From Zychaea mexicana (Eukaryota > Mucoromycota > Mucoromycetes > Mucorales > Lichtheimiaceae), in contig NW_026516689.1 of assembly GCF_025766255.1 (NCBI RefSeq), forward strand, positions 310,001-374,000: a DNA stretch of 64,000 nucleotides. Direction: 5' to 3'. A model generated the notes under the pieces. That model saw only the letters and a program-made list of their open reading frames with translations. It made no database searches and was not told the DNA's origin. The position numbers and the translations under genes were made by a program. Shown piece after piece: positions 23,968-37,722 of the stretch; the stretch's first letter is position 1, and every line of letters starts with the position of its first letter.

Positions 23968-25410
23968 ATGCCAACCACTCGCGAACTTGCCCAAATATTT
24001 TCTGATGTTGATGCCGATGAGCTACTCTGGCTTGAACTCCATCACCGAGCAATGGAAGCTTTGAGAAAGGAGATTGAGGAAGGAGGTACCTTGAAACGTG
24101 GATCAGTCTTTGGGCGAAAGTACAAAGAGAGAAGACGCGAATTGGGACAAATGTTGCTTCAACGTGACTATTTCGACGAAGTTCCACTTCATGGTCCAGA
24201 AGAATTTCGCCGTCGTTTTCGGATGTTCCGTCCACTTTTCCTAAAAATCGTCGATGCCATTGGTAAAGAAGACGATTACTTCGTTCAAAAGAAGGATGCT
24301 GCTGGGAAGCTTGGGTTCTCGGCCATCGCGAAAGCAACTGCAGCAATGAGGCAACTTGCCTATGGTGTGCCTGCTGATGCAGTGGACGATTACCTGCGTA
24401 TTGGCGAAGAGACTGCTCGTCAATGCCTGCTCCGTTTTTGTCAAGCAGTCATCGATGTTTTCGGTGAAACGTATTTACGTACACCAAATGAATCAGACAT
24501 GGCAAGACTATTGGCTCAAGGAGAAGCACGCGGCTTCCCTGGAATGCTAGGCTCGGTGGATTGTACCCATTGGATTTGGAAGAATTGTCCCAAAGCGTGG
24601 CATGGAATGTACAGGGGCAAGGAAGGAGAAGCAACAGTGATCTTGGAGGCAGTAGCAGACTTTGACCTATGGATATGGCATGCTTATTTTGGGCTTCCAG
24701 GAAGCCTCAATGATATCAATGTTTTGGATCGCTCGCCTTTGTTTTTGGATCTTGCTGCTGGACGTACACCACCGGTAGCATACCGCATCAACGAAAACGA
24801 GTATACGATAGGGTATTATCTTGCTGATGGGATATATCCCAAATGGGCAACATTGGTGCAATCCATCAAGATGCCTGAAAACCTTCAAGAACAGGTATAT
24901 TAAACTATTTGTTTTGTAACGCCAATATAATAATCATTTATTCTTTTGTAGCATTTCAACACGATGCAAGAAAGCGTGCGCAAAGATGTTGAGCGCGCGT
25001 TTGGTGTTCTAAAAGCTCGATACCACATCATCCAGCAGCCAGCACGTCATTGGAATATTGCAACTCTCACCAAAATTATTAACGCTTGCATCATTCTCCA
25101 TAACATGACCATTGAGGATGAACGCGGTACAGAAGTTGACTATGACTACGATGATGAAGCAACTCGCCGAGAAAAAGCACGCCGCAACAAAAACAGAAAG
25201 CGAGTTCGAGTCAGCACTTCTGATTCAGATGGTATTGATGTGAATCCAGAAGAGGTTGCAGCAACAACATTAGCTACAGTGCCCGGTGATGACGCTGTTT
25301 TCAAACAGTATCTTAGTCGATATCAAGAAATCCGCGATACTCAGAAGCATCAACAACTACAAGATGATCTTGTTGTACATTTGTGGAAATCGTATGGTAA
25401 AGTCAAATGA
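23968..25410 (+). CDS. PIF/Harbinger transposase (DDE, HARBI1-like)
   Basis: Exons 23968-24894 and 24952-25410 splice in phase (NLQEQ to HFNTMQES) into a 461-residue protein. It is the DDE nuclease that cuts and inserts the element at TWA sites. The catalytic triad is visible: Asp198 in GSVDCTHW, Asp249 in PGSLNDINVL and Glu323 in RKDVERAFGVLKARYHI. Between the first two lie the family motifs KGKEGEATVILEAVADFDLW and WHAYFGLPG. The N-terminal 110 residues include a helix-turn-helix-like segment (FRRRFRMFRPLFLKI). The C-terminus is an acidic/basic tail with KRVRVS. The gene starts 133 bp inside the left TIR. No stop or frameshift interrupts it, in contrast with the Helitron in this window. Confidence 0.95.
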
Positions 25411-25456
25411 TGGATACTTTTTCTTGATTTAAAAAACTCTTATCTTCATCTCAATC

Positions 25457-26571
25457 CTACTCAACTACATCATGTTCATCCCCTGATGGTTCTACTGCTT
25501 CTACTTCTTCAACTTCTTCGTTCTCTTCTTCAAACTTCTCATCTTCTTCTCCATCGTCTTCTTCATCCTCTTCATCTTCTGCTCCTCCTGCAAGCAATCT
25601 TTCTAAGATCTGTTTTTGCCGGATCTCAAAGAACTGACGGCGGACGGGATCCAATTGTGAAGGATCGACAGCCATGATCTTCTCATCCCTTTCTTTTCTG
25701 TCGTCCTTCGCTTTTCTTTTCTCTACCGCCACGAGCTGCTCCAAATATCTGCTCTTTTTTCTCGTTTCTTCGAGAAATGCGGCTTGATTTTTCATCGCTT
25801 CATCAAAGTCGCGCTTGAGCTCTGTTCGAGCCTTTTCTTTTTTGTTTCCATCCGGTCTTTTGTTGGTGGATTGCGCGGTCGACGATTCACCATTATCGCC
25901 TTCTTGACCGACATTGGAAACTGCAGGTGCTTTACCTTTACCCTTCTTATTGTTGTCGGCAGGTGTATTTTTCTTTGCCTTCATTTCTTCCAGCTTGTCG
26001 TTCCACTTGTCAAAAGAACGGAGGGTTTCCCAACAAAGCTCAAATGCGAATTGTTTCTTTTCGAATCTGAAATACGCTTCCTTTGCTTGCGTACGCTGAA
26101 AGTTACTTATATCAGGCCCTGTATACTAACATGTTTTTCTTATACTTTTTATTCAATACTAACCAGACCCAGTTCATTCTGGCCACTTTGTTTCAAACCC
26201 TTAATCTGAGCGTAGTGTCCACAGAACTTTGCAACTTCTTTCTGGATGTTACGACTCCAACGGCTCATCAAGGCTTTGGCCGTTCGTTCGCCTCTGGGAT
26301 CCTCGATATGCGAAGCAAAATGGGTAGCAACTTTTTGCCAGAATTGGCCACCATCCTGGTCTGTCCCTGTTTCGGCATTGATCGAGATCTTCAACCATGA
26401 TTTACACAGTTGAAGATCTTCTGCTGGAGAATAGTTCAGGTTGCCTTCGCGACCTCCTGCCTTTCCAATACTCTTCTTTTCCTTCACGGAAGAGGACGAA
26501 GTAGTGGTAGGAGCGGAAGTAGGCAAAGGGGAGTTAGGTGGTTGTGGGGTGTTGGGGCGATTTTCTTGCAT
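25457..26571 (-). CDS. Harbinger accessory protein, Myb/SANT-trihelix-like DNA binder
   Basis: Exons 26571-26164 and 26095-25457 give 348 residues. After a Pro/Ser/Thr-rich start, the segment NLNYSPAEDLQLCKSWLKIS with later FWQKVATHF and RTAKALMSRWSRNIQKEVAKFCG is a Myb/SANT (trihelix) domain, with spaced tryptophans at CKSW, FW and RW. The second exon has a further helical region (KKQFAFELCWETLRSFDKW), a Lys/Glu coiled coil and a very acidic tail (EEDDGEEDEKFEEENEE). This resembles the plant and fungal Harbinger ORF1 proteins (NAM-associated/L1P-type) that help the transposase enter the nucleus and bind the ends. It is convergent with the transposase, with a 46-bp gap between stop codons. 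Confidence 0.88.
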
Positions 26572-26783
26572 TTTGGTGATGATTGTGAAGTTGTTGTTGT
26601 TTTTGAGTTTATTTTAAAAAATGAGGTACAGGATCAACAAGTAGTTTCGCGAGTCGACAAATTTCGCGAGCTTGGACTCAGAATTCTGCGACTCTCAAAT
26701 TATGCAAATGGTTTGGCGAGTCCGCTAGGAACAAAAAAATACAAACTCGCTCGCAAAAATTTCGAGATTTGAAATTTCGCGAG

Positions 26784-26799
26784 TCCGCTAGGGATGCTC
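26784..26799 (-). repeat. Right terminal inverted repeat of the Harbinger element
   Basis: CCGCTAGGGATGCTC complements the left end. A related internal copy (GGCGAGTCCGCTAGGA) lies at about 26714, and TTTCGCGAG motifs are scattered in the last 160 bp. Confidence 0.9.
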
Positions 26800-26802
26800 T
26801 AA

Positions 26803-29016
26803 AAGACGGAAACTGACGACATTGCGGTTACACTAAGCAGCCGTAAACCCCCGGATTCAAAATTTCTTGTTTACTATGATATTGTTCAGTAGTAATGGCA
26901 ACATCACTATACAACAAAAAAAATTAGACATGAAATAGACAGCATAAGATAAAGAAGGCAGGGGAGTGATAGATTTAGCAAGTTATCAGATCGCTCTGTA
27001 ACTGCGTGCTTACAGCGTGTGTGAAGATCTGATAAATCGATAGGTAGTAGTTTACTGATCTTTGATCAGTGGCAGTAAGTAACCATAGCCAGGAATTATT
27101 AGCGCATTGCTACTGCCCACTCTATACCACGAGTTTTGCTTTCCCACTCATCCCCACGCTATATCCAAAATTAGACACAAAAACTAGGCGCGCGCGTACA
27201 ACGAGTGGGGGTTGGGGGAGAACAGTAGGCGGATGATAAAAAAGGGATCTGATCGATGAAGCTGTGTGATGGTGTTACGCCCAGACCAGCTGTCTGGCGA
27301 TAGATTTTGCATGATTTACAGTTCCTAAAGATTGCTGATATGTTGATGTCGACACTTAATGACGACAACAAAACGACGGACAACACTTGGCTGTCTCCCT
27401 CCTCCTCGCTCTACCCTTGTTCATCTCCTCATCGTTCTGTTATAGGCCGAGTCAGACATACTGGTACAGCAAACATCACAACATCGACAATTTTAAAAAA
27501 AAGGTTACATGATCTTGACCATACTGAGAGAGTAGTTAACTAGATTTACTTTAAATTTTACTACCTGTAGAAAAAACAGTACACGTTAATCCTAACCTAG
27601 CAGACTAGAATCTGTTATCAATCTTTTATTTTTAAAAAATATACGCGACTTTTTCGCTATCCCATAAGAATTCTACCCGTCGTCGTTGCTTTTCCTATGA
27701 TTCCTGAAACTTAAATCATCTTCACCACCAGATGCACGTATCATGCCACATTCTTCAAGTCTGCTTCATTCATCGTTCTGGGTCTATAAGGCCGCTGGCT
27801 TCCCAGACTAAACTGAGGATGGTTCATTTACTCAATGCGGATGAACCTAATCTGACTTACTATAATGCAGTCGATATCATACATCAATTGCGCTATTAAG
27901 CTCCGGGATAATCTAATTTAAATAGTTCAAAGCAGGGTTCTTTTGCTTTTCTATAAATCGATCATCATCATCGCGATAGCGGTTTTGGTGCGTGTGACAT
28001 ATCTAGAGCTTACTGTTTATTTGTTAATATATAACGATGGCAAAAAACAGCAGCACTATAGCATTATGAATATCAAGACAAGTATGTGTGCCATTTTTAA
28101 CACATTTTGCATGTACTAGTAGGATAGGCGTACAAAGCTGGTCCGTTAACTTTGACTCGTGTGAGAAACTGGAACGGACGGACCGCCAAAATAAATAAAA
28201 AAATCATGTGTTTGCGCGTTGAATTATTGGAGAGAGATAAGGTGTTTTGGATCGGCAAAAGGTGGGCAGTGATCATTTTATTAGCGGAACAATCCTAGCC
28301 GATCCGATATAGTGTGTACGACTATAAGTATGCCAGGAAGTGGGAGGGGGGGTGCGGTGGGAGGGGATGGAAATGGTTGATTAATCTTCTCCGTCATAAT
28401 TATATCTGATCAGATGTTCTCGATTACTGCGTGCTTAATCCAGATCCGCTGCTACACTGTCATCACTACCCGCTTATCGCCATAACGGCCCGCTTTACAT
28501 TTTGCTAATAAAGTACTCCGTTGCATTAAATTAAGGATTATATGTAGCATGACTGGTATATGCATCATATGTAGTTTTCTTGTCTTCTTTATCTGATTGC
28601 CGTCGTTTGATCAGGATTCAATAATATAATGATTGGAATATTGTTCGACTTGAGCTATTCACCTAGGAAACAGGTTTATTTTTAATATCCCAACAGCACC
28701 TTTGCATTTGCTACGGTTGAAGAAATCCATTAAATCTATTTGTACCCATACGCTTTTCGTTTCTTTGACAATATATATTCGTCTCCATGGCATCTTTATC
28801 AGAGCTCGATAATGATCGTCGATACACGCATTTCCGCCACCCGCTTCAGTATATATATGAGAAGATTACAGTAATATTTATTATTGATCATTGCTTGTCA
28901 TCAGCTTAGGCTCATCACGAACGCTCCCCGCGCCAAAATTTTTTTTTGGCTTTTTTGATCTCCACACTCGGCTTTCACAGGTTGTCAGGCTTACTTCAAC
29001 GCATAAAACGCCAAAA
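26803..29016. other. Long intergenic stretch
   Basis: No gene that I can support in 2.2 kb. Several GATCTGAT/ATCAGATC motifs occur near 26980, 27030, 27246 and 28406. A G-rich stretch lies at about 28338-28372. Probable TRM8 promoter at the right end. Confidence 0.45.
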
Positions 29017-30250
<1,234 letters not shown>

Positions 30251-30384
30251 AATGTACATATAAGAGTTTTAATTTGCATTACTAAAAAATACTACTACTA
30301 CTACTACTGGGTTTGTTTGAGATTATTGTTTTTCTTCTGCATGGTAAATGTATGTGGTATCCACTGGTTCTTTTGTTTTTTCAG

Positions 30385-31592
30385 TCAGTCAGACTTTGAC
30401 AAGGCCATAGCGCTGAAATCATGAACGGCAGAGTCGCGTTCGATATATTGGCGCAATATTTGTGCAGTGGACTATAATGATGTGTTTCATGTCAATGACC
30501 TGGCGTATGCGTATATGTGTGCAGATTTACTTACTTTGACGATATCCGAGCTGGGTCCATGGTTGATGGGGAATGCCTTGGAACCATCCAACTCATAGAG
30601 ATTCCCATCCACTTCCGTAAACGCTACAAAATAGTGCCGATCCGAATCATCCAAACGTGGCTATATCACACATATGATGCAAAAGTTATATGACGAAGAA
30701 CGAAAAACGAGTCTCTTTCTCTTTCCACATTATGCAAACCTCGGTTTGTCCGGACATGGCCGCATTCTTGTGAACGGTGGCCAACTGCGCACAGTTCTCC
30801 AACAGTCCAGCGCGTTCTTCAATTGTCATAGGCTCTGCCTGGGTGACAATGTCTTGAAACAATCCCGGACCTGAAAATAGATTAATCTTTTGGATCGAGA
30901 AAGAAGTACTACTTCCTGGTATACACACATACAAGTAGGGATTAAGGACTTACCAAGGACCTGTTTGTTGTTTGCGAGGGCGTGGATCAAGGCCATCATG
31001 CCACAAGCGTGTCCAATCGTTTGCTTGAAGTAAAGGACCTTTGGGCTGATATCTTGACCTTGTTGAGTCAACTTGACCTTTTCTTGCTGTCTGAACTTCT
31101 TGGCGCTGTCGGTCACGGGATATAAGAAAATGATAGCAGTGACAGGTCGTGGAATCATGCCGAGCGATTCTTCGTCGAAACCTGTTACAGTGTTATTGTA
31201 AGTACTAGCTCCTGTAACAGAAAGGATCTGATACATACCATAAATGTCATGGAAGCACCACGCCTTGTCGACACCATTTTCATGGATCATCTTTTATAAT
31301 TAGAAGATATAGCATGATGTTTATGTAAGCATCCTTCTGGTTTGTTTTCTAGAAAAGGGTAGCTCTGTTATCGCTGCTATAATCTTATGTATAACACTAT
31401 GTAAACCTTGTTCCAAACCTATTAAATATGCATAGTGTGTTGGTGTCAACATGCATTTCAAGAAACGTGGGTGGCTTCCTTTAGTTATTTGTGTCGGGTT
31501 TGAAACGATCAACTTACTTCGGGATTGCCTTCCAAACGGATCCACATTTGCTTTGGTTTTGGTCCAAGTGTGCAATCGGTTAGATTCTCCAT
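30385..31592 (-). CDS. YUH1: Ubiquitin C-terminal hydrolase, UCHL3/YUH1 type (copy 1)
   Basis: Six exons on the minus strand (31592-31518, 31290-31239, 31181-30954, 30870-30740, about 30662-30538 and about 30471-30385) give a peptidase C12 protein of about 232 residues. It removes small adducts from the C-terminus of ubiquitin and Nedd8. Catalytic residues are all present: Gln in YFKQTIGHACG, Cys in HACGMMALIHAL, His in DRHYFVAF and Asp in LYELDG. The N-terminus carries MWIRLEGNPE, and DIYGFDEESLGMIPRPV is the usual substrate-facing region. The end is HDFSAMALSKSD. A second, diverged copy lies immediately upstream in the same orientation, with 186 bp between them. Confidence 0.93.
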
Positions 31593-31778
31593 TGCGCAGA
31601 ATGCGATGATTGTGAAGCAGAGTAAAAAAAGCGAAAAAAGTATGTAACAGCGCGCGCAACACATCATGCGACAGATATACGCAATAAAATTGTTTGCCGT
31701 TTTTAGACATAAGAGGCCAGTTACAGTGCTGCGCAGTAGTAGTTATAATATCATATTTTTTTATTTGTCTTGAAAGAC

Positions 31779-32990
31779 TTAAGGTTTGGATAAAACCATA
31801 GCACTGTAGTCTTGTCGATCTGGGTCGCGTTCCATGATCTGAAGGATCACACGAGCAGCGCACTAATCATCATTGATACGAATACCTTGTCAGTTATACT
31901 CTCACATGACTGGTTGCATACCAATGCAATGCAGCTGTTTCTACTACTACTTTTGCTGCTTCACCCTCCACAAGGTCGGTACACGGCCCATGGTTTATAG
32001 GAAACGGCTTGCCACCATCCAGCTCGTAAAGATCTCCATCCATCTCTGTGAAGCATGCATAATGGACTTCAACTTCCGCTTCGGCCGCTGGTGCCTATAA
32101 TTATACGCATTATGTATGCAATGTCGTCAATAGAAAGCGAGTATATGATTTGTAGAAGCCAAGGCAGCTTTGTACGCTATATACCTGTGTTTCACCAGCT
32201 CTTCCAGCGGTTTCATGGACTGATGCAAGTTCATTGCTGGTTTCCAGTAAATCTACTCGTTCATCCACTGTCAAGTGCTGCGCCTTGTCAATTAAAGTAC
32301 GGAACAAACCGGGTCCTTTATGGATTGCGGTATGCGCATATGGTACAGAACTTGATATTGATTAGTATGATGTTACCGAATGAAGATGTTGCCATACGTA
32401 CCCACAATGTCGCTGTTATTTGCCAACGAGTGGATGAGTGCCATCATTCCGCATGCATTATGTATGGTTTGTTTAAAATACATAACGTGTGGACTAACAG
32501 TTTGGTCCTCCTTTATAATCCTTGCTTCTTGCTCTTTAACGTATTGTGCGTTTCCTTCTGCCATTGTAGGATATAAGAAATTTATGGCTTTTACTGGTCG
32601 AGGGATCAAACCGAGTAAGTCTGCGTCGAATCCATATACGTCGTTAAATGTCCAAGCTCGGTCAATACCGTTTTCATGGACAAGCTGTACATTGCTACAG
32701 AAATACACATGATAGGTCACTTAGATGTTTGTCCATGTTTTTACACTATACATAGTAGGCAGCCGCAGAAGTACCTTGTTCCACACCTATATATCGTATA
32801 CAGAGATGAAAACATGGTGTTTTTTAAATATATTACAAACGGAATAAGTAATGCCATATAATATGATACGAAGATATCTTACATCTGGATTTCCTTCTAG
32901 AGGAATCCAAGAAAGACGCTGTTCCTGGACCATTATTTTGCTGTCAGAGTCACTTTCGATATGTTTTTGCTTTGTTGCTGCGACAGACAT
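31779..32990 (-). CDS. Ubiquitin C-terminal hydrolase, UCHL3/YUH1 type (copy 2)
   Basis: Exon 1 is 32990-32883, exon 2 32684-32402, then exons near 32317-32186, 32097-31970 and 31864-31779. The protein is a second peptidase C12 enzyme. The active-site Gln and Cys are in YFKQTIHNACGMMALIHSL, the His in EVEVHYACF and the Asp in LYELDGGKPF. It has a longer N-terminus (MSVAATKQKHIESDSDSKIM) than copy 1, and the intron that splits the DVYG/FD segment in copy 1 is missing here. The two copies are clearly related but diverged throughout, so the duplication is old. The last two splice sites (donor after CTDL) are less certain. Confidence 0.9.
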
Positions 32991-33474
32991 AGGAAGATAA
33001 AAGAGAAAAAAGAGAAAAAGAGAAGCCGGTGCCTTTCGACAGAATGACGCGTCACTTTTGTGTTCGAGCAGGACGGCGGTTTCCGTTTTTGACTCTTACC
33101 AGAATTTCGGTGCAACAACATCGCACAGATGTGTCTATTGACTATTACTGTATGATGACCGCTGCTGATATTACATGATTGCTACTTGATACTACTTCCA
33201 ATTTCTCTCTTGATGTTTGATTAATTGTTTATGCTTTGCTTGGGATGATACTTTATAACTTTGTTACTGCTGTTACTGCTACGATAACAAGAGTATCTCT
33301 ACTACTGTTGGCAAAACATGCTCAGTATATATTATTTAACAGAGAAAATCATAAGCAGAGAAATTATCATATCATTAAGCATTAGCAATGACAGAACTTG
33401 AAGTCCGATTTCACCTATAAAGCAATTTTAATCTGCCTCTTCGCTATTGTTTTTCTTGGAACTTTTTCGTGAAT
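32991..33474. other. Divergent promoter region between UCH copy 2 and RTP1
   Basis: Head-to-head spacing of about 480 bp with no coding signal, so it should hold both promoters. AT-rich; no element I can name. Confidence 0.5.
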
Positions 33475-36400
33475 ATGGAAAACAACAATGAACGAGATCA
33501 TCTCAACAAGTTGTTATCCGATGCAGCGATCCTAGTAGCAGCTGAACGAGAAAACTCTGAAGAATCTCAAGGTTCATTTTGCTTCTTTTTTAATTCATTT
33601 CTGGCAAACGTTTTAAATGAAAAGCACACCAACACGCGGTTTTCCTGGACATATACATATGCATATATAATTGTGCATAACTAGCACAACAAAAGAAAAC
33701 ACTCGAAGAACAGCTTTCCTTGCGACTATTACGATTAGCCGTCTCTAAAGAACAAAAGAACAACGACGATCCAGAAACCATCGCTGCGACGCCAGTGGTA
33801 GCAGATCCAGGCAATGAAAAACGTGAATTCGTACAAAAGTGCCTAGATCTACTCGTTGCGATTCAAGCATCGCTTTTGTCAGTTATTGAAGACGAACAAG
33901 GTCAGCTTGAAAAAGAACCTCGGATTATTTTTCTTAAAGCCTCATCCGCCCTTCCTTTTGACTAGAAGAAAGATACTGAATGGTTATATGTCTGTTTAAA
34001 AGAACATACAGAACGCGAGTATATTGGCGTACGCGATCTACGACTTGTTCATACTCTGCTGCAAGTAATCATATCTTGGGGAATGTATCCATACTTTCAA
34101 CCGGGAGTTGGCGTCCCACTATCAAAACGAGTCAAATCCGGCTACACCAACCATGGTAAAAACCGAGAAAAGAGAGATCTGCTGCTTGAAAATCAGCAGT
34201 AAAATCCAAATATGGCTGATACACTCCTCCTCTTTCTCCAGAGCTAGTGACACAGGAAGACCAATCAAAAACTTCATCATCAGCAGCATCTACAAAAGAA
34301 GGTATCACTCAACTACTACAAACGACCAGTGCATTAGTCGATTTGGTAGCAAGGACACAAAAAGTACCAGCAAGCAAAACCTATACCACCGTGGGATCGA
34401 TTTTGTTGTCACGTCATTTACCAGATCTGTTTGCTGGATTATTGCAATTGGCATATGCTCCTGCGCCTAAACCTCGTAACACCAAATTAACACCGGCTAA
34501 TATACCCAATGATCCATCCATGTTTTTGGCTTCTCAGGCCCAATACAACAATGTATTGACTCGCGCTGAACGTGATAAATGTGCTCGTATGTTTGCATGG
34601 CTATTTGAAAGGTCAGGATTTTAAGAAAGGATATGGGAGTGGAACGTACTGTGTTTATATTTTTGTGAAGAGCTGTATCTGATGAAATGATTTGCATAAA
34701 AAAATAGGGCAGATGTGCATCGCTGCATGGAATCTCTAATGTTGCTTTTGGGTACTTCTCCACTGCATCCAGTGCCTGCCTGGCTACGCAGTATATGTGG
34801 TCGGTTTCTCTCTAAGATACTTTTGCGCCCTAATGGCGTGGCTACCGTTATTGAGTTTACTGTCGGCGATGTAGACGATGGTAAGTTTGGTAGACAATAG
34901 GGAGAGGGAGAGAGAGCTGGTTATGAGCTAACTGGGTGCTTCTTCATGCTTGTTGCAGTATCCTTGGATCAGCTCGAAAAAGTCTCAAAACTCATTCTCG
35001 CTGTACCTCAGCAAATGCCTTCTGTCGAGGTTCGTACATTTTTTTGCATGGTTAAAATGATATGACTCTTTTTCATGAATTACCAACGCTGGAGTTCTTT
35101 TAGAGCTATTATACTGTCATTGCACCACAATTCCTTACTTTGCTGAGAGAAAGTGTCAGTAGCCCCAAACCACATCTATCCACGCGTCAAGTTGTCACAT
35201 TCATCATTGGACGGATGATTTCCTCACACACAAGTTTGTCAAAGAAGCTCATTGTCGACAACGTTACTGGACCACTTGCGAATAGCTGGGATCAAGTCGA
35301 GGAAGACATGGAGGACGACGAAGATATTGAAGCAATGTCAGAAGAAGGTGTTCAAGAACTCTTAAAGATCCTGCATCAAATGATGGTTGGTGGCGAGCCA
35401 TCACCCGTTGTGATCCATACATTTTTAAATGATGCTGTTGTACCGCTTTACCATCTGTACGATTTCGCCATCAAGTCCAAATCCGGTCTGCGCGAGACCG
35501 TTCTAGATATCCTTGTCACTTATTTCCGTATCATGTCACCGGGCGAGATTCTGCGTGATCTGAAAACGATTGTGCTATCCAAGAGGGATTTAGCTGGTGC
35601 GCGACAAGCCTATTTCGCAGCAGGACCGTCGGGTGGTGTTGTTCTTCGTATGAGCAAAGCACTGCGACCGCTGGCCGGCAATCAGCTTCCAATTGATCCA
35701 GCAGTGATGATAGAATTTATCCAAAAGACAAACAGCCCAGATCTTTGTGGCGATTTCTTTCTATTCCTGCTCAACGAGTATACCAGTCTGCAAACATTAT
35801 CTGCTGATCCAAGATTGTAAGTATTCTTTTTCTGCGCATGCGCTCGCGACAAATGGTTATAAGTTCAAGGATGCTATATCAGACTATTAAGTTGCTAATG
35901 ATGTCCTTATCTTAAGGATGCTATTGATATTACAATTGATCGTGGGTATGCAGGATTCGCTAGGAACTGAAATTCTTTCGAAACCCGAACAGATCCTGGC
36001 ATTTGCGAACAATGTCGTCACGGACTATGCCGATCGTCTTGAAGAAGCCAAAAATCATTACACAAACAGCAATAACAGCGCAAAAAACTTATCCAGTGCT
36101 ACAGCAACAGTAGATATCACCAGTATAGTATCGGATGAGGATCGACAATTCATGGACAATATACCCACCGAAGAAGACATTGAAAATGACTTAGAGTCAT
36201 TAATCATGTCTATCAATTTATTACGGGCAGTTATGCATGGTAAAAAACGGTTTTTTTCTCTACTTGTGTTTCATGTAACTAAAATAAGGGACGACGAACT
36301 AATAGTTTATTGGTTTTTCATTTTTTAGAAAACGAAGAGCTATCACCACGATCAAGCCAACTACTAGAAAGTTCGATTGCTCCGTTAAAACAACTCGAAT

Positions 36401-37462
36401 CATACAAGATCCATGAACTCCAGGAACCGGTTCACGAAGTGTTGCTGGCCATCACCTCGTACATTTCGGCACAGAAAATGACTGGTAGAAGCAAAAAAGG
36501 CAAAGGCACCGCTGACCAAGAAGAATCAGAGCAAAAGTTCCTGGATGCTATGCGAGCGTTACAGGATGATCTCTTGCCCGTGCGTGCACATGGTATTGGT
36601 ATCCTACGTGACCTAGTTCTTGCTAAAGATCCACTTGTGTCCTCTGGACCAGCACTCGACAATCTGCTCGATATTTTTGTGCGGTTAATACAGGATGAGG
36701 ACAGTTACATCTACCTAAATGCGATCAAGGGCCTGTCTGCCCTTACGGATATCCATGGCAACAAGATCATTGAGAAGCTGGGAGCGACTTATGCTGACGA
36801 GAAAGAAAGTTTGGATAACCGGTTACGGGTTGGTGAAGCGCTCCTGCAGACAGTACAACGATCTGGAGATGCATTGAGCTTATATGGTAAGCGGTAACAT
36901 TTGATTTTGGAAAATTGTCATAGTAACGCGATCCGTGGTAGAGCATTAAACTCATAATATGGGGAACCGAATCTTTTTGTAGTGGGTGGTTTGATCAAGC
37001 CACTCGAGACAGTGCTAGCCCGACGACAGGTGGATAAGCATTTACGTGTATCCGCACTATCTATTTTGAGTACTGCTTGTCAGACATCTCCCATGGCACT
37101 TGAGAGATTCATGCAACCGCTGACAAATTGGGTACTCAACATTCTCGAGTTTGAAGAAGAAACTGAAATTCGGCGAGGTAAACTCAATCATATTAAGAAT
37201 ATGAAAATAACACGCCACATCTCTGACAATCCACGCATACATGCAAAATTCATATGTAGCTGCCACCGTCCTGATACTATCTCTGTTCCGTGGCCTTGCC
37301 TCTGACACCTTGTACCAATTTCCTCCGGAAGAACTTCGTCGCACATATCGATCCCTTCGTTATATCGAAGACACCGACCCTGATGAACTGACAAGAGGTC
37401 ATGCTCGTACCGCACTAAGTGACTTGGATGTGATTATGCGACGAGAACTTTTTGAGAAATAA
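33475..37462 (+). CDS. RTP1: RTP1/TANGO6-like protein, RNA polymerase II assembly and import
   Basis: A multi-exon gene of about 11 exons from ATG 33475 (MENNNERDHLNKLL) to the stop at 37460-37462, more than 1,000 residues, made of HEAT-like helical repeats. Recognisable parts are GVRDLRLVHTLLQVIISWG and GVGVPLSKR early, the RTP1 C1 region LLPVRAHGIGILRDLV with IFVRLIQDEDSYIYLNAIKG, and the C2 region near the end (AATVLILSLFRGL, then YRSLRYIEDTDPDEL). Yeast Rtp1 helps RNA polymerase II subunits assemble and enter the nucleus; the animal homologue TANGO6 is linked to the secretory pathway. One point is odd: near 33881-33965 the frame stays open but ends in TAG just before the next coding part; I read this as an 85-bp intron with a weak GTTATT donor and a good pyrimidine-rich acceptor, though a premature stop is possible. 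Confidence 0.88.
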
Positions 37463-37649
37463 AATCATGATCCACCAATTATCCCAATCCATTGTTTCCA
37501 CAGCGACCAATTACTATTTATCAGTATTGGAACATGCCTTATTTTTTTTATCGTGATACTTTTTCTGTTCGAGAATGCGTAAGGAAGAAAGACAGTCTAA
37601 AGAAACTATATTATTTACAAGAGTAACTTTTTTAGGGTAGGTTTCGCTG

Positions 37650-37668
37650 GTGTGTGTGTGTGTGTGTG
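37650..37668. repeat. (GT)n microsatellite
   Basis: A short GT repeat in the 3' region of the convergent RTP1 and bS6m genes. Confidence 0.9.
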
Positions 37669-37722
37669 CATTTTGTATGTTGGTGTCGATGTGTGTTGTA
37701 TGTATAAATATGTCATGATACG

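Larger units (their letters stand above)
23835..26799 (+). mobile_element. PIF/Harbinger DNA transposon, structurally complete
   Basis: The element begins GAGCATCCCCAGCGG and ends with the inverse complement CCGCTAGGGATGCTC. It is flanked by TAA on both sides (23832-23834 and 26800-26802), the 3-bp TWA target duplication that PIF/Harbinger elements make. Inside are two convergent spliced genes: the DDE transposase (23968-25410, plus) and the DNA-binding accessory protein (25457-26571, minus), the usual two-gene content. Additional TIR-like copies lie inside each end (about 23911 and 26714). Both genes are open, the catalytic residues are kept and the TSD is perfect, so the insertion looks young and may be active. 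Confidence 0.95.
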
